This document shows, one piece after another, positions 1 to 7,755 of a stretch of 64,000 bases of DNA. The stretch covers positions 24,048-88,047 of the forward strand of contig CAZIUC010000016.1 in NCBI GenBank assembly GCA_964542455.1, read 5' to 3'. The first letter of the stretch is position 1; each line of letters begins with the position of its first letter. The position numbers were made by a program, and so were the translations under genes. The notes beneath the pieces were generated by a model, which was not told the origin of the DNA, did not search any database, and saw only the letters and a program-made list of their open reading frames with translations. This stretch comes from PFJX01 sp964542455. GTDB taxonomy: Bacteria; Pseudomonadota; Gammaproteobacteria; Burkholderiales; Thiobacillaceae.

Positions 1-24
1 TTGCCTGAGCCCGCTTCTCCCTGG

Positions 25-94
25 CCGTAGGTCAGGTTGCGGCTTTATCGCTACCTGACGATCCCAAGCGCCGGGTAGCCTTCGGCAACCTGAC
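25..94. repeat. REP-like inverted repeat upstream of trpF
   Basis: The 10-base arm gtcaggttgc (31-40) pairs exactly with gcaacctgac (85-94). The 24 bases at 25-48 recur in inverted orientation at 18239-18262, which marks this as a dispersed element rather than a trp attenuator. No leader peptide with Trp codons is visible in the 118 bases before trpF. Confidence 0.6.
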
Positions 95-118
95 CCATAC
101 TTCTCACGCCGTAACCAT

Positions 119-751
119 ATGACCCGAGTAAAAATCTGCGGCATCACCCGCGTCGAAGATGGTCTCCATGCCGCCCAGGCCGGAGCCGATGCCATCGGCC
201 TGGTTTTCGTCGGCAAAAGCCCGCGCCATGTCACGCCGCATCAGGCGCGCGAGATCGCCCGCGCGTTGCCGCCCTTCGTTTCCACCGTCGCCCTGTTCGT
301 CAATCCAACGGCCGCTGAAGTGGAAGCCGTATTGAAAACCGTGCGCCCGGATGTCCTGCAATTTCACGGCGAGGAAACGGCGGATTTCTGCCGCGCTTTC
401 GGCGTGCCTTATCTCAAGGCCTTCCGGGTAAGGCCGGGAGCCGATTTGCTACAATCCGCCGCCTCCTATGCCGACGCTCAGGGCTGGTTGCTGGATGCCT
501 GGAGCGAGGCGGCGCATGGCGGCACCGGCGAACGTTTCGACTGGGATCTGATTCCCCGTGATTTGCCCAGGCCGATGCTGCTGGCCGGTGGTCTGACCCC
601 CGACAACGTGGCCGCGGCCGTTTACATGGTTCGCCCCTGGGCGGTGGATGTCAGCAGTGGCGTGGAATCGAGCAAGGGAATCAAGGACGCGGCGAAAATC
701 GCCGCCTTCATCAAGGAAATCAGAAATGCACATGTCGCAGTTGGAATATAA
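119..751 (+). CDS. trpF: Phosphoribosylanthranilate isomerase
   Basis: TrpF carries out the Amadori rearrangement of phosphoribosylanthranilate to CdRP in cytoplasmic tryptophan synthesis. The 210-residue protein is full length for a monofunctional TrpF. It starts MTRVKICGIT, with the catalytic base Cys7 in KICGIT and the general acid Asp126 in LLDAW. The phosphate-binding loops of the beta/alpha barrel are visible as GGTG (134-137), LAGGL (155-159) and VDVSSGVE (176-183). The last 26 bases overlap the start of trpB, so the two are translationally coupled. Confidence 0.96.
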   Translation: MTRVKICGITRVEDGLHAAQAGADAIGLVFVGKSPRHVTPHQAREIARALPPFVSTVALFVNPTAAEVEAVLKTVRPDVLQFHGEETADFCRAFGVPYLKAFRVRPGADLLQSAASYADAQGWLLDAWSEAAHGGTGERFDWDLIPRDLPRPMLLAGGLTPDNVAAAVYMVRPWAVDVSSGVESSKGIKDAAKIAAFIKEIRNAHVAVGI

Positions 752-1937
752 GCAGCCCGATACCCGTGGCCACTTCGGCCCCTATGGTGGCGTCTTCGTC
801 GCCGAGACCCTGATGGCCGCGCTGGACGAACTCAAGCAGGAATACGAGGCCGCCCGCCACGACCCCGATTTCCTGGCTGAATTCCATCACGAACTGCGCC
901 ATTACGTCGGCCGCCCCAGTCCCATCTATCATGCCAAACGCTGGTCGGAAATCCTCGGCGGCGCGCAGATCTACCTCAAGCGCGAAGACCTCAACCACAC
1001 TGGCGCGCACAAGATCAACAACACCATCGGCCAGGCCTTGTTGGCCCGGCGCATGGGCAAGAAACGGGTGATCGCGGAAACCGGCGCCGGCCAGCATGGC
1101 GTCGCCTCCGCCACCGTCGCCGCCCGCTACGGCATGGAATGCGTGGTCTATATGGGCGCCGAGGATGTCATCCGCCAGTCGCCCAACGTGTTCCGCATGA
1201 AGCTGCTCGGCGCCAAGGTGGTGGCGGTCGAATCCGGCTCCAGGACGCTGAAGGACGCGCTCAACGAAGCCATGCGCGACTGGGTCACCAACGTCGAATC
1301 CACCTTCTACATCCTCGGCACCGCCGCCGGCCCGCACCCGTACCCGATGCTGGTGCGCGACTTCCAGTGCGTGATCGGCGAGGAATCCAAGGTGCAAATG
1401 GCCGAAATGCTCGGCCGCCAGCCGGATGCCGTCATCGCCTGCGTCGGCGGCGGCTCCAACGCCATCGGCATCTTCCATCCCTACATTTCGGTCGAGGGCG
1501 TGCGCCTGATCGGCGTCGAGGCCGGCGGCCACGGCATCAGTAGCGGCCAACACGCGGCCCCGTTGAACGCCGGCACGCCCGGTGTGCTGCACGGTTTCCG
1601 TTCCTACCTGATGCAGGACGCCAACGGCCAGGTCATCGAAACCCACTCGGTCTCCGCCGGCCTCGACTATCCCGGAGTCGGCCCGGAACACAGCTACCTC
1701 AAGGACATCGGCCGCGCCGAATATGTCGCCATCAACGACGATGAAGCCCTCGCCGCGTTCCACAACCTGTGCCGTTTCGAGGGCATCATCCCCGCCCTGG
1801 AATCCAGCCACGCCCTCGCCCATGCCGCCAAGATCGCGCCGACCATGGACAAGGACCAGATCCTGCTGGTGAACCTGTCCGGGCGGGGGGACAAGGACAT
1901 CAATACGGTGGCGAAGCTGGCGGGTATTGAGTTGTAA
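726..1937 (+). CDS. trpB: Tryptophan synthase beta chain
   Basis: TrpB condenses indole with serine using PLP. The frame is open from 648, but the protein proper begins at ATG 726 (or 732), preceded by AAGGAA at about 714-719, giving 403 residues, the normal length. The PLP lysine is Lys96 in HTGAHKINN, the catalytic Glu is Glu118 in AETG, and the phosphate loop GGGSNA is at 241-246. In most proteobacteria trpA follows directly. Here four unrelated genes (1960-3665) separate them, so the alpha and beta chains of one complex are made from an interrupted operon. Confidence 0.96.
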   Translation: MHMSQLEYKQPDTRGHFGPYGGVFVAETLMAALDELKQEYEAARHDPDFLAEFHHELRHYVGRPSPIYHAKRWSEILGGAQIYLKREDLNHTGAHKINNTIGQALLARRMGKKRVIAETGAGQHGVASATVAARYGMECVVYMGAEDVIRQSPNVFRMKLLGAKVVAVESGSRTLKDALNEAMRDWVTNVESTFYILGTAAGPHPYPMLVRDFQCVIGEESKVQMAEMLGRQPDAVIACVGGGSNAIGIFHPYISVEGVRLIGVEAGGHGISSGQHAAPLNAGTPGVLHGFRSYLMQDANGQVIETHSVSAGLDYPGVGPEHSYLKDIGRAEYVAINDDEALAAFHNLCRFEGIIPALESSHALAHAAKIAPTMDKDQILLVNLSGRGDKDINTVAKLAGIEL

Positions 1938-1958
1938 GTAATATCAATATTGATACTT
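1936..1958. promoter_or_regulatory. Palindromic operator candidate for hicAB
   Basis: The 14-base perfect palindrome tatcaatattgata (1942-1955) lies within a longer dyad, aagta (1936-1940) to tactt (1954-1958). It fills the 22 bases between the trpB stop and the hicA start. HicB antitoxins with C-terminal DNA-binding domains repress their own operon through palindromes at this place, so this is a reasonable operator. The assignment is inference. Confidence 0.5.
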
Positions 1959-1959
1959 A

Positions 1960-2217
1960 ATGGCTAAAATCGACGACATCCTGGCCGGGATGCGGAAGAA
2001 CCCGCAGGGTGTTCGATTCTCGGACTTGACCAAGGTTTGCGACCATTTCTTTGGCGAAGCTCGCCAGCTTGGCACCAGCCATCGGGTTTATCGGACTCCT
2101 TGGCCGGGCGATCCGAGAGTGAATGTTCAGATGGGCGAGGGCGAAAAGGCCAAGGCCTATCAGGTCAGGCAGGTATTGCTGGCAATTACCAAGTTGAAGG
2201 GCGTGCAAGATGATTAA
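1960..2217 (+). CDS. hicA: HicA-family toxin (mRNA interferase)
   Basis: This 85-residue protein has the double-stranded-RNA-binding-like fold pattern of HicA, with the conserved catalytic histidine as His41 in GTSHRVYRTP. HicA toxins cleave mRNA and tmRNA when not bound by HicB. It is longer than the shortest HicA proteins (about 60 residues), with an acidic/lysine-rich C-terminal extension. The stop overlaps the start of the downstream hicB by 8 bases, the usual toxin-antitoxin coupling. It was probably inserted together with the following three genes. Confidence 0.8.
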   Translation: MAKIDDILAGMRKNPQGVRFSDLTKVCDHFFGEARQLGTSHRVYRTPWPGDPRVNVQMGEGEKAKAYQVRQVLLAITKLKGVQDD

Positions 2218-2536
2218 TTCCGACCACTACACCTACCGTGTCACCTGGTCCGAGGAGGACGGTGAATATGTCGGTTTGTGCGCCGAATTCCCGAGCCTTT
2301 CCCATCTTGCAGCGACGCGCGGCGAAGCGTTGGAAGGTGTTTCCGCGCTGGTGCGCGATGTAGTGGCCGACCTTGCCGCGAATGGCGAACCCGTCCCGGA
2401 ACCTCTGGCCGAGCGCCGCTTCAGCGGAAAATTCATGGTTCGTGTGCCTCCGGAGTTACACCGTTCGCTTGCCACACGGGCTGCGGAAGAAGGCGTCAGC
2501 CTCAATCGATATGTCAGCTCCAGGTTGGTAGGGTGA
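2210..2536 (+). CDS. hicB: HicB-family antitoxin with C-terminal DNA-binding domain
   Basis: The N-terminal 70 residues match the degraded RNase-H-like HicB fold (YRVTWSEEDGEYVGLCAEF). The C-terminus (about 75-108) reads as a ribbon-helix-helix motif: a strand KFMVRVPPELH followed by helices ending in SLNRYVSSRL. HicB neutralises HicA and represses the operon. Its stop codon shares a base with the ATG of the next gene (TGATG at 2534-2538). Confidence 0.82.
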   Translation: MINSDHYTYRVTWSEEDGEYVGLCAEFPSLSHLAATRGEALEGVSALVRDVVADLAANGEPVPEPLAERRFSGKFMVRVPPELHRSLATRAAEEGVSLNRYVSSRLVG

Positions 2537-2751
2537 TGCACCGCGACGAAATCATTCTTTACTGGAGTTCAGTAGACGAGGTCTTTGTCGCGGAGGCGCC
2601 GAAATTGCCAGGGTGCATGGCGCATGGTGATTCCTGTGAAAACGCACTAGCCAATATCAAAGAGGCCATGCAATTGTGGCTGGAAACGGCTAGGGAATTT
2701 GGCGATCCGATCTCAGAGCCGAAGAGTGAGCGGCTTTATTCCCATGAGTGA
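2536..2751 (+). CDS. Second HicB-like antitoxin, RHH-less
   Basis: A 71-residue protein with the HicB N-terminal fold only (FVAEAPKLPGCMAHGDSCENA, split here as FVAEAPKLPGC and AHGDSCENA). It lacks any DNA-binding tail. The frame is open further upstream, but ATG 2536 overlaps the hicB stop and is the natural start. Two HicB-type proteins for one HicA is unusual. This one could be an orphan antitoxin, a decoy, or a regulator of the following Mrr gene, whose GTG start overlaps its stop. Confidence 0.68.
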   Translation: MHRDEIILYWSSVDEVFVAEAPKLPGCMAHGDSCENALANIKEAMQLWLETAREFGDPISEPKSERLYSHE

Positions 2752-3665
2752 ACATGCCGATTCCTGATTTTCAGACGTTAATGCTCCCACTGCTACGTTT
2801 CTGTGCGGATGGTGCCGAGCATAATCGGCACGATGCTCTGCCCGTACTAGCCAAGGAGTTCGCTTTGTCTGCGGCTGAGTTATCAGAGTTGCTGCCCTCT
2901 GGAAAGCAAGGCAAGTTTGTCAACCGGTTGGCATGGGCAAAAAGTTATCTCAAACAGGCTGCGCTATTGGAAACCACGACTCGGGGTGTGTTCCGGATTA
3001 CCGAGCGAGGCAAATCGGCTCTTGCGGGAAATCCTGTCCGCATCGACATGAAATTCCTGGAGCGATATCCGGAGTATCAAGCCTTTCGATCCCTCCAGCG
3101 GAGCGGAAATCTCCCGGAAAAGGAGCGCGGGGAGGTGATTCAGCAATCTACCCCAGAGGAATTGCTTGAATCCGGTTACCTTCAAATTCGTACCGCATTG
3201 GCGGCTGATCTACTGGCGCAAGTCAAATCAGCCTCTCCTTCATTCTTCGAGCACATGGTCGTCGAACTCCTGCTGCGTATGGGCTACGGAGGTACCCGCG
3301 AGGATGCCGGGCAGGTTGTCGGCAAAAGCGGCGATGGCGGTATTGACGGCATTATCAAGGAAGATCGTTTGGGGCTGGACGTGATCTATATCCAGGCCAA
3401 GCGATGGGAAGGCGATATAGGTAGCTCGGAGATACGCAATTTCATTGGCGCGCTGTCCGTGCATAAGGCCAAGAAAGGCGTGTTCATCACGACATCAGGA
3501 TTTAACAAGAATGCTCGTGAAACATCCGCCAAGGTGGATAGCAAGATTGTCCTCATCGACGGGCCTACTTTGACTGAACTCATGATTGATTTCGGTTTGG
3601 GTGTTTCTCCCGTGAACACCTACGAAATCAAACGTATCGATTCCGATTATTTTGCAGAAGACTGA
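2748..3665 (+). CDS. Mrr-family restriction endonuclease
   Basis: A 305-residue protein in the type IV restriction Mrr layout. Residues 1-95 form a winged-helix Mrr_N domain, and about 165-290 form the PD-(D/E)XK catalytic domain. The active site is visible as Glu173, Asp200 in GGDGGIDG (written GGIDG at 197-201) and Gln216-Ala-Lys218 in IQAK. Mrr cleaves DNA with foreign methylation. It starts at GTG 2748 (overlapping the previous stop) or ATG 2754. Base composition is less GC-rich than trpA and trpB, consistent with transfer. It ends 3 bases before trpA. Confidence 0.85.
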   Translation: MNMPIPDFQTLMLPLLRFCADGAEHNRHDALPVLAKEFALSAAELSELLPSGKQGKFVNRLAWAKSYLKQAALLETTTRGVFRITERGKSALAGNPVRIDMKFLERYPEYQAFRSLQRSGNLPEKERGEVIQQSTPEELLESGYLQIRTALAADLLAQVKSASPSFFEHMVVELLLRMGYGGTREDAGQVVGKSGDGGIDGIIKEDRLGLDVIYIQAKRWEGDIGSSEIRNFIGALSVHKAKKGVFITTSGFNKNARETSAKVDSKIVLIDGPTLTELMIDFGLGVSPVNTYEIKRIDSDYFAED

Positions 3666-3668
3666 CCC

Positions 3669-4466
3669 ATGAGCCGTATCACCCTAACTTTCACTCAACT
3701 CAAAGCCCAGGGCCGCAAGGCGCTGATTCCCTTCATCACCGCCGGCGATCCGGCGCCAGGCAATACCGTGCCGTTGATGCACGCCCTGGTGCAAGGCGGC
3801 GCCGACATCCTGGAATTGGGAGTGCCTTTCTCCGATCCGATGGCGGATGGGCCGACCATCCAGCGAGCCAGTGAGCGGGCATTGAAACACGGCGTCGGCC
3901 TGCGCGACGTGCTGGGCATGGTGGCGGAGTTCCGCAAGGTCAATGCCAGCACGCCGGTGGTGCTGATGGGCTATGCCAATCCGATCGAGGCGATGGGCTG
4001 GGACGGCTTCTGCAGCGCCGCCGCCGCCGCCGGGGTGGATGGCGTGCTGACCGTGGATTACCCGCCCGAGGAGTCCGACGAGTTCGCCGCGAAATGCGCC
4101 GCCGCCGGACTGGATAACATCTATCTGCTGGCGCCGACCACACCGGTCGCGCGGGTCGCGGCGGTAGCCAAATTGGCGCGCGGCTTCATCTATTACGTCT
4201 CGCTGAAAGGTGTGACCGGGGCGGCGAGCATCGACATGAGCGAAGTCGCCGCGCGCTTGCCCGCCATCCATGCCGCGACCGGCTTGCCGGTGGGCGTGGG
4301 CTTCGGCATCCGCGACGCGGAAACGGCGCGGCAGGTAGGCGCGGTGGCGGACGCGGTGGTGATCGGCTCACGCATCGTGCAGGAGATCGAGCAATCCGCG
4401 CCCGAGGCGATGCTCGATAATGTGAAGAATTTCGTGGCTGGCGTGCGCGCCGCCCTGGATAACTAA
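3669..4466 (+). CDS. trpA: Tryptophan synthase alpha chain
   Basis: TrpA cleaves indole-3-glycerol phosphate and channels indole to TrpB. The 265-residue length is standard. The catalytic pair is Glu49 and Asp60 in LELGVPFSDPMADGP, and the phosphate-binding loop VGVGFGIRD appears near residue 210. It begins directly after the inserted mrr gene and leads into accD 10 bases later. Its expression may therefore depend on readthrough from trpFB through the toxin-antitoxin genes, or on a promoter inside them. Confidence 0.96.
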   Translation: MSRITLTFTQLKAQGRKALIPFITAGDPAPGNTVPLMHALVQGGADILELGVPFSDPMADGPTIQRASERALKHGVGLRDVLGMVAEFRKVNASTPVVLMGYANPIEAMGWDGFCSAAAAAGVDGVLTVDYPPEESDEFAAKCAAAGLDNIYLLAPTTPVARVAAVAKLARGFIYYVSLKGVTGAASIDMSEVAARLPAIHAATGLPVGVGFGIRDAETARQVGAVADAVVIGSRIVQEIEQSAPEAMLDNVKNFVAGVRAALDN

Positions 4467-4476
4467 AGGAAATGTC

Positions 4477-5343
4477 ATGAGCTGGTTCCAGAAACTCATT
4501 CCCCCGAAGATCAAGCGGCGTGTCGAAGCGAGCAAGAAAGTGGTGCCCGAGGGCATCTGGAACAAGTGCCCGTCCTGTGAAGCCGTGCTCTACGCGGCGG
4601 ATCTGGGGCAAAGCCAGCATGTTTGCCCGCAGTGCGGCCACCATCTCCGGATCGGCGCGCGCAAGCGGTTGGACTTGCTGCTGGACGAGGAAGGCCGCAA
4701 CGAGATCGGCGCCAATGTCTTGCCCCTGGACTCGCTCAAGTTCAAGGACAGCAAGCGTTACAGTGACCGCATCACCGATGCCACTCGGGAGACCGATGAA
4801 AAAGATGCCCTGGTGGTCATGGAAGGTTCCATGCTGGGGGTGCCGGTGACTGTGGCGGCGTTCGAGTTCCGCTTCATGGGCGGTTCGATGGGTTCGGTGG
4901 TGGGCGAGCGTTTCGTGCGCGGTGTCGAGGCCTCGATCCGCGACAAGAAGCCATTCATCTGTGTTTCCGCCAGTGGTGGCGCGCGCATGCAGGAGGGCTT
5001 GACCTCGCTCATGCAGATGGCCAAGACTTCGGCCGCGCTGACCCAGCTTTCCGCCAATCGCCTGCCGTTCATCTCGGTACTGACCGATCCGACCATGGGC
5101 GGGGTCTCCGCCAGCTTCGCCATGCTGGGCGATGTGATCGTGGCGGAACCCAAGGCCCTGATCGGTTTCGCTGGCCCGCGCGTGATCGAACAGACCGTGC
5201 GCGAGACCCTGCCGGAAGGTTTTCAGCGCGCCGAATTCCTGGTCGAACACGGCGCCGTCGATCGCATCATCGACCGTCGCGAGATGAAGCGTGCGCTGGC
5301 GCGTATGTGCGCTCAGTTCATGCGCAAGCCGACACCGAACTGA
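4477..5343 (+). CDS. accD: Acetyl-CoA carboxylase carboxyltransferase subunit beta
   Basis: AccD with AccA moves the carboxyl group from biotin to acetyl-CoA in the first step of fatty-acid synthesis. The 288-residue protein has the four-cysteine zinc ribbon Cys31, Cys34, Cys50 and Cys53 (KCPSCEAV and HVCPQCGHH), then the crotonase-like core with SASGGARMQEG. It has the typical position between trpA and folC, with a near-overlap to the folC start. Confidence 0.96.
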   Translation: MSWFQKLIPPKIKRRVEASKKVVPEGIWNKCPSCEAVLYAADLGQSQHVCPQCGHHLRIGARKRLDLLLDEEGRNEIGANVLPLDSLKFKDSKRYSDRITDATRETDEKDALVVMEGSMLGVPVTVAAFEFRFMGGSMGSVVGERFVRGVEASIRDKKPFICVSASGGARMQEGLTSLMQMAKTSAALTQLSANRLPFISVLTDPTMGGVSASFAMLGDVIVAEPKALIGFAGPRVIEQTVRETLPEGFQRAEFLVEHGAVDRIIDRREMKRALARMCAQFMRKPTPN

Positions 5344-5344
5344 C

Positions 5345-6622
5345 GTGGGCCAGCCAACCACCCTCGCCGGCTGGCTGGCTTATCTCGAAGCGCGCAATGT
5401 CACCGCCATCGTTCTTGGACTGGACCGTGTCCGTGAGGTGGCCGAGAGACTCGCGTTGCATCAGGACTTTCCCCTCGTCACGGTGGGTGGCACCAACGGC
5501 AAGGGCTCAGTCTGCGCTTTTCTGGAAGCCATGCTGGACGCGGCCGGCTATTGCGTCGGCTGCTATACCTCGCCGCATCTGTTGCGCTACAACGAGCGGG
5601 TTCGAATCGCGGGCAATGAGGCCAGTGATGCCGACCTGTGCCGTGCCCTGGCGGCGGTCGAAGCCGCGCGCGGCGCTACGCCCCTGACCTACTTCGAGCA
5701 AGGCACGTTGGCCGCGCTGTGGTTGTTCCAGGAAGCCGGCATCGATGTCGCCATCATGGAAGTGGGACTGGGCGGCCGTCTCGATGCGGTAAACCTGTGG
5801 GATGCCGATTGCGCCGTGGTCAGCAGTGTGGATATCGACCACCAGGCTTTCCTCGGCGACACCCGCGAGCTGATCGGTTTCGAGAAGGCCGGCATCTACC
5901 GGGGTGGCCGCCCCGCCATCTGCGGCGATGCGAATCCGCCGGCCAGCCTGCTCGACCATGCCGCCGCCATCGGTGCCGATCTCCTGCGCCTGGGGCCGGA
6001 CATTCGCGTGGAAGTGGAGGAAAGCGGCTGGACCTGCCGGGTGCGCGAGGCGGTATTTCCCGCATTGCCTCGTCCGGCCATGCCGGGCCTGCATCAGCTT
6101 GGCAACGCCGCATGCGCCATCGCCGCCCTATACACCTTGCGCGAGCGAATGCCCGTGCCCATGCGGGCGATCCGCGGCGGCATCGCGGGCGCGCGTCAAC
6201 CCGGGCGTTTTCAGGTGGTCGGGCAGGCACCCCTGCGTGTCCTCGATGTGGCGCATAACCCGCATGCGGCGCGCGCGCTGGCCGCGAATCTTGCCAATTT
6301 GCCTCCAAACGGACAGATCCACGCCGTATTCGCCATGCTGGCGGACAAGGATGTGGACGGGGTGATCGATCCGCTCGCGCCCCACATTGCCTGCTGGCAT
6401 GTGGCCGGGCTGTCCGGACCGCGCGGGCTACCCGGCGCGACTCTGGGCGAGCACCTGGCGGCACGTTCGCTCAAGTATCAGGTGCATGCCGATGTCGCCG
6501 GCGCATGGCAAGCCGCGTGTCGACTGGCGGGGCCGGCTGATACAATCGCCGTCTTCGGTTCCTTCCATACCGTGGCTGAAGTGATGGTGTCTCTCGAACA
6601 TTCCCCGAACCCGCATGGCTGA
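5345..6622 (+). CDS. folC: Folylpolyglutamate synthase / dihydrofolate synthase
   Basis: FolC adds glutamate to dihydropteroate and folates using ATP. The open frame extends back into accD (5291), but the GTG at 5345, just after the accD stop, gives the usual N-terminus (GQPTTLAGWLAYLEARN) and 425 residues. The Mur-ligase-type P-loop GTNGKGS is at 49-55. The central domain has DHQAFLGDT and the C-terminal domain LDVAHNPHAA. Its stop overlaps the dedD start by 8 bases. Confidence 0.94.
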   Translation: MGQPTTLAGWLAYLEARNVTAIVLGLDRVREVAERLALHQDFPLVTVGGTNGKGSVCAFLEAMLDAAGYCVGCYTSPHLLRYNERVRIAGNEASDADLCRALAAVEAARGATPLTYFEQGTLAALWLFQEAGIDVAIMEVGLGGRLDAVNLWDADCAVVSSVDIDHQAFLGDTRELIGFEKAGIYRGGRPAICGDANPPASLLDHAAAIGADLLRLGPDIRVEVEESGWTCRVREAVFPALPRPAMPGLHQLGNAACAIAALYTLRERMPVPMRAIRGGIAGARQPGRFQVVGQAPLRVLDVAHNPHAARALAANLANLPPNGQIHAVFAMLADKDVDGVIDPLAPHIACWHVAGLSGPRGLPGATLGEHLAARSLKYQVHADVAGAWQAACRLAGPADTIAVFGSFHTVAEVMVSLEHSPNPHG

Positions 6623-7250
6623 TATTTCCGCGACCCAGAATACTTTGACGCAGGAGCAGATGGCATTGCGTCGTCGTGCCCGGCGCCGTCTGGTGGGTGC
6701 CATCGCGATTGCGCTGTCTGCCGTCCTGATCCTGCCCATGCTGTTCGATCCGGAACCGAGGCCGCTGGGGCCGGATGTGGATATCCGCATCCCCGCGCCG
6801 AGCTCGGCATTCGAAACGGCCCCCGAGACCGCGCCCGCTCTGCCAGCCGCTGTGGATGTGGACGAACCGCCGACACAGGCGGCCGAACCTACCTTGCCGA
6901 CTCCCGCTGCAAAGGCGGTCCCCACCGCGGCGCCAGTCGAAGCCAAGACCGAGAAAGACGAGGAGAAATTACTCGACAAGGCTGCCGTGAAGCCACCACC
7001 ACCCTTGCCCAAGCCAACCGGCGCATTCGCCAGCCACGGCTTCTATCTGCAACTGGGCGCTTTCACCAGCGAAAGCAATGCCCTGCAATTGCGGGAGAAG
7101 GTCGCCGCCGCCGGCTTCAAAGTGGCCATGGCCGACTCCAACGGACAGTATCGGGTGAGAGTGGGGCCGATTCCGGAAAAAGATCGCGCGCTGGAAATGC
7201 AGGCCAAGCTCAAGGCCAAGGGTTTCACGTCGGTCATGCTGGGACCATGA
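6615..7250 (+). CDS. dedD: SPOR-domain inner-membrane protein (DedD-like)
   Basis: A 211-residue bitopic membrane protein. It has a short basic cytoplasmic N-terminus, one membrane segment at about 26-43, a Pro/Ala-rich periplasmic linker, and a C-terminal SPOR domain (142-211, starting GFYLQLGAF) that binds denuded glycan strands at the division septum. The location between folC and cvpA is the classical dedD position. Confidence 0.9.
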   Translation: MADISATQNTLTQEQMALRRRARRRLVGAIAIALSAVLILPMLFDPEPRPLGPDVDIRIPAPSSAFETAPETAPALPAAVDVDEPPTQAAEPTLPTPAAKAVPTAAPVEAKTEKDEEKLLDKAAVKPPPPLPKPTGAFASHGFYLQLGAFTSESNALQLREKVAAAGFKVAMADSNGQYRVRVGPIPEKDRALEMQAKLKAKGFTSVMLGP

Positions 7251-7257
7251 CATTGCC

Positions 7258-7746
7258 ATGAGTTCGCTGGATCTGATCGCGCTCGGAATCTTCGCGTTTT
7301 CCGCCGTCCTAGGCCTGATGCGCGGTTTGACCCGCGAGGTGCTTTCCCTGCTGTCCTGGTTTGTGGCCTTCTATGCCGCCAAGTCGTTCGCGCCGGCGCT
7401 GGCACCCTGGATACCCGGCCTGGATGCGCCCGCGCTCAGCCACGCGGCGTCCTTGGTGGTGATCTTCGTTGCCGTGTTGATCGCGGCCAGTTTGTTGTCC
7501 GCCGCGGTCGGTGGCCTGGTCAAGGTGGCTGGCATGGGGCCTTACGACAGCCTGCTGGGCGGACTGTTCGGGGCGACGCGCGGCGGTCTCATTCTGATCA
7601 TGCTCACCTTGCTGGCCGGGCTAACCGCTTTGCCCAAAACGCATACCTGGCAGGCTTCTCTTCTGCATGGCCACCTGGAACAGGCGGCCAACAAACTCAA
7701 ACCCTGGTTGCCGGCCGATATGGCAGCCCTGATTCAATACCACTGA
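7258..7746 (+). CDS. cvpA: CvpA family membrane protein
   Basis: A 162-residue integral membrane protein with four hydrophobic segments and the family pattern LIALGIFAFSAVLGLMRGL at the N-terminus. CvpA was first linked to colicin V secretion and later to envelope stress tolerance; its molecular role is not settled. It lies directly upstream of purF, its standard neighbour, with a 9-base gap. Confidence 0.9.
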   Translation: MSSLDLIALGIFAFSAVLGLMRGLTREVLSLLSWFVAFYAAKSFAPALAPWIPGLDAPALSHAASLVVIFVAVLIAASLLSAAVGGLVKVAGMGPYDSLLGGLFGATRGGLILIMLTLLAGLTALPKTHTWQASLLHGHLEQAANKLKPWLPADMAALIQYH

Positions 7747-7755
7747 GGTTTTTCC

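Noticed and set aside
1..118. Trp attenuator or leader peptide before trpF
   Set aside because: The inverted repeat is a dispersed element also present at 18.2 kb, and no short frame with Trp codons is present.
648..725. Upstream extension of trpB
   Set aside because: It lies wholly within trpF; the AAGGAA site and family length support ATG 726.
720..1823. Long minus-strand frame opposite trpB
   Set aside because: It is a GC-rich shadow of trpB with no domain pattern. Many similar long frames opposite surA, lptD, purF, trbE and traG were rejected for the same reason.
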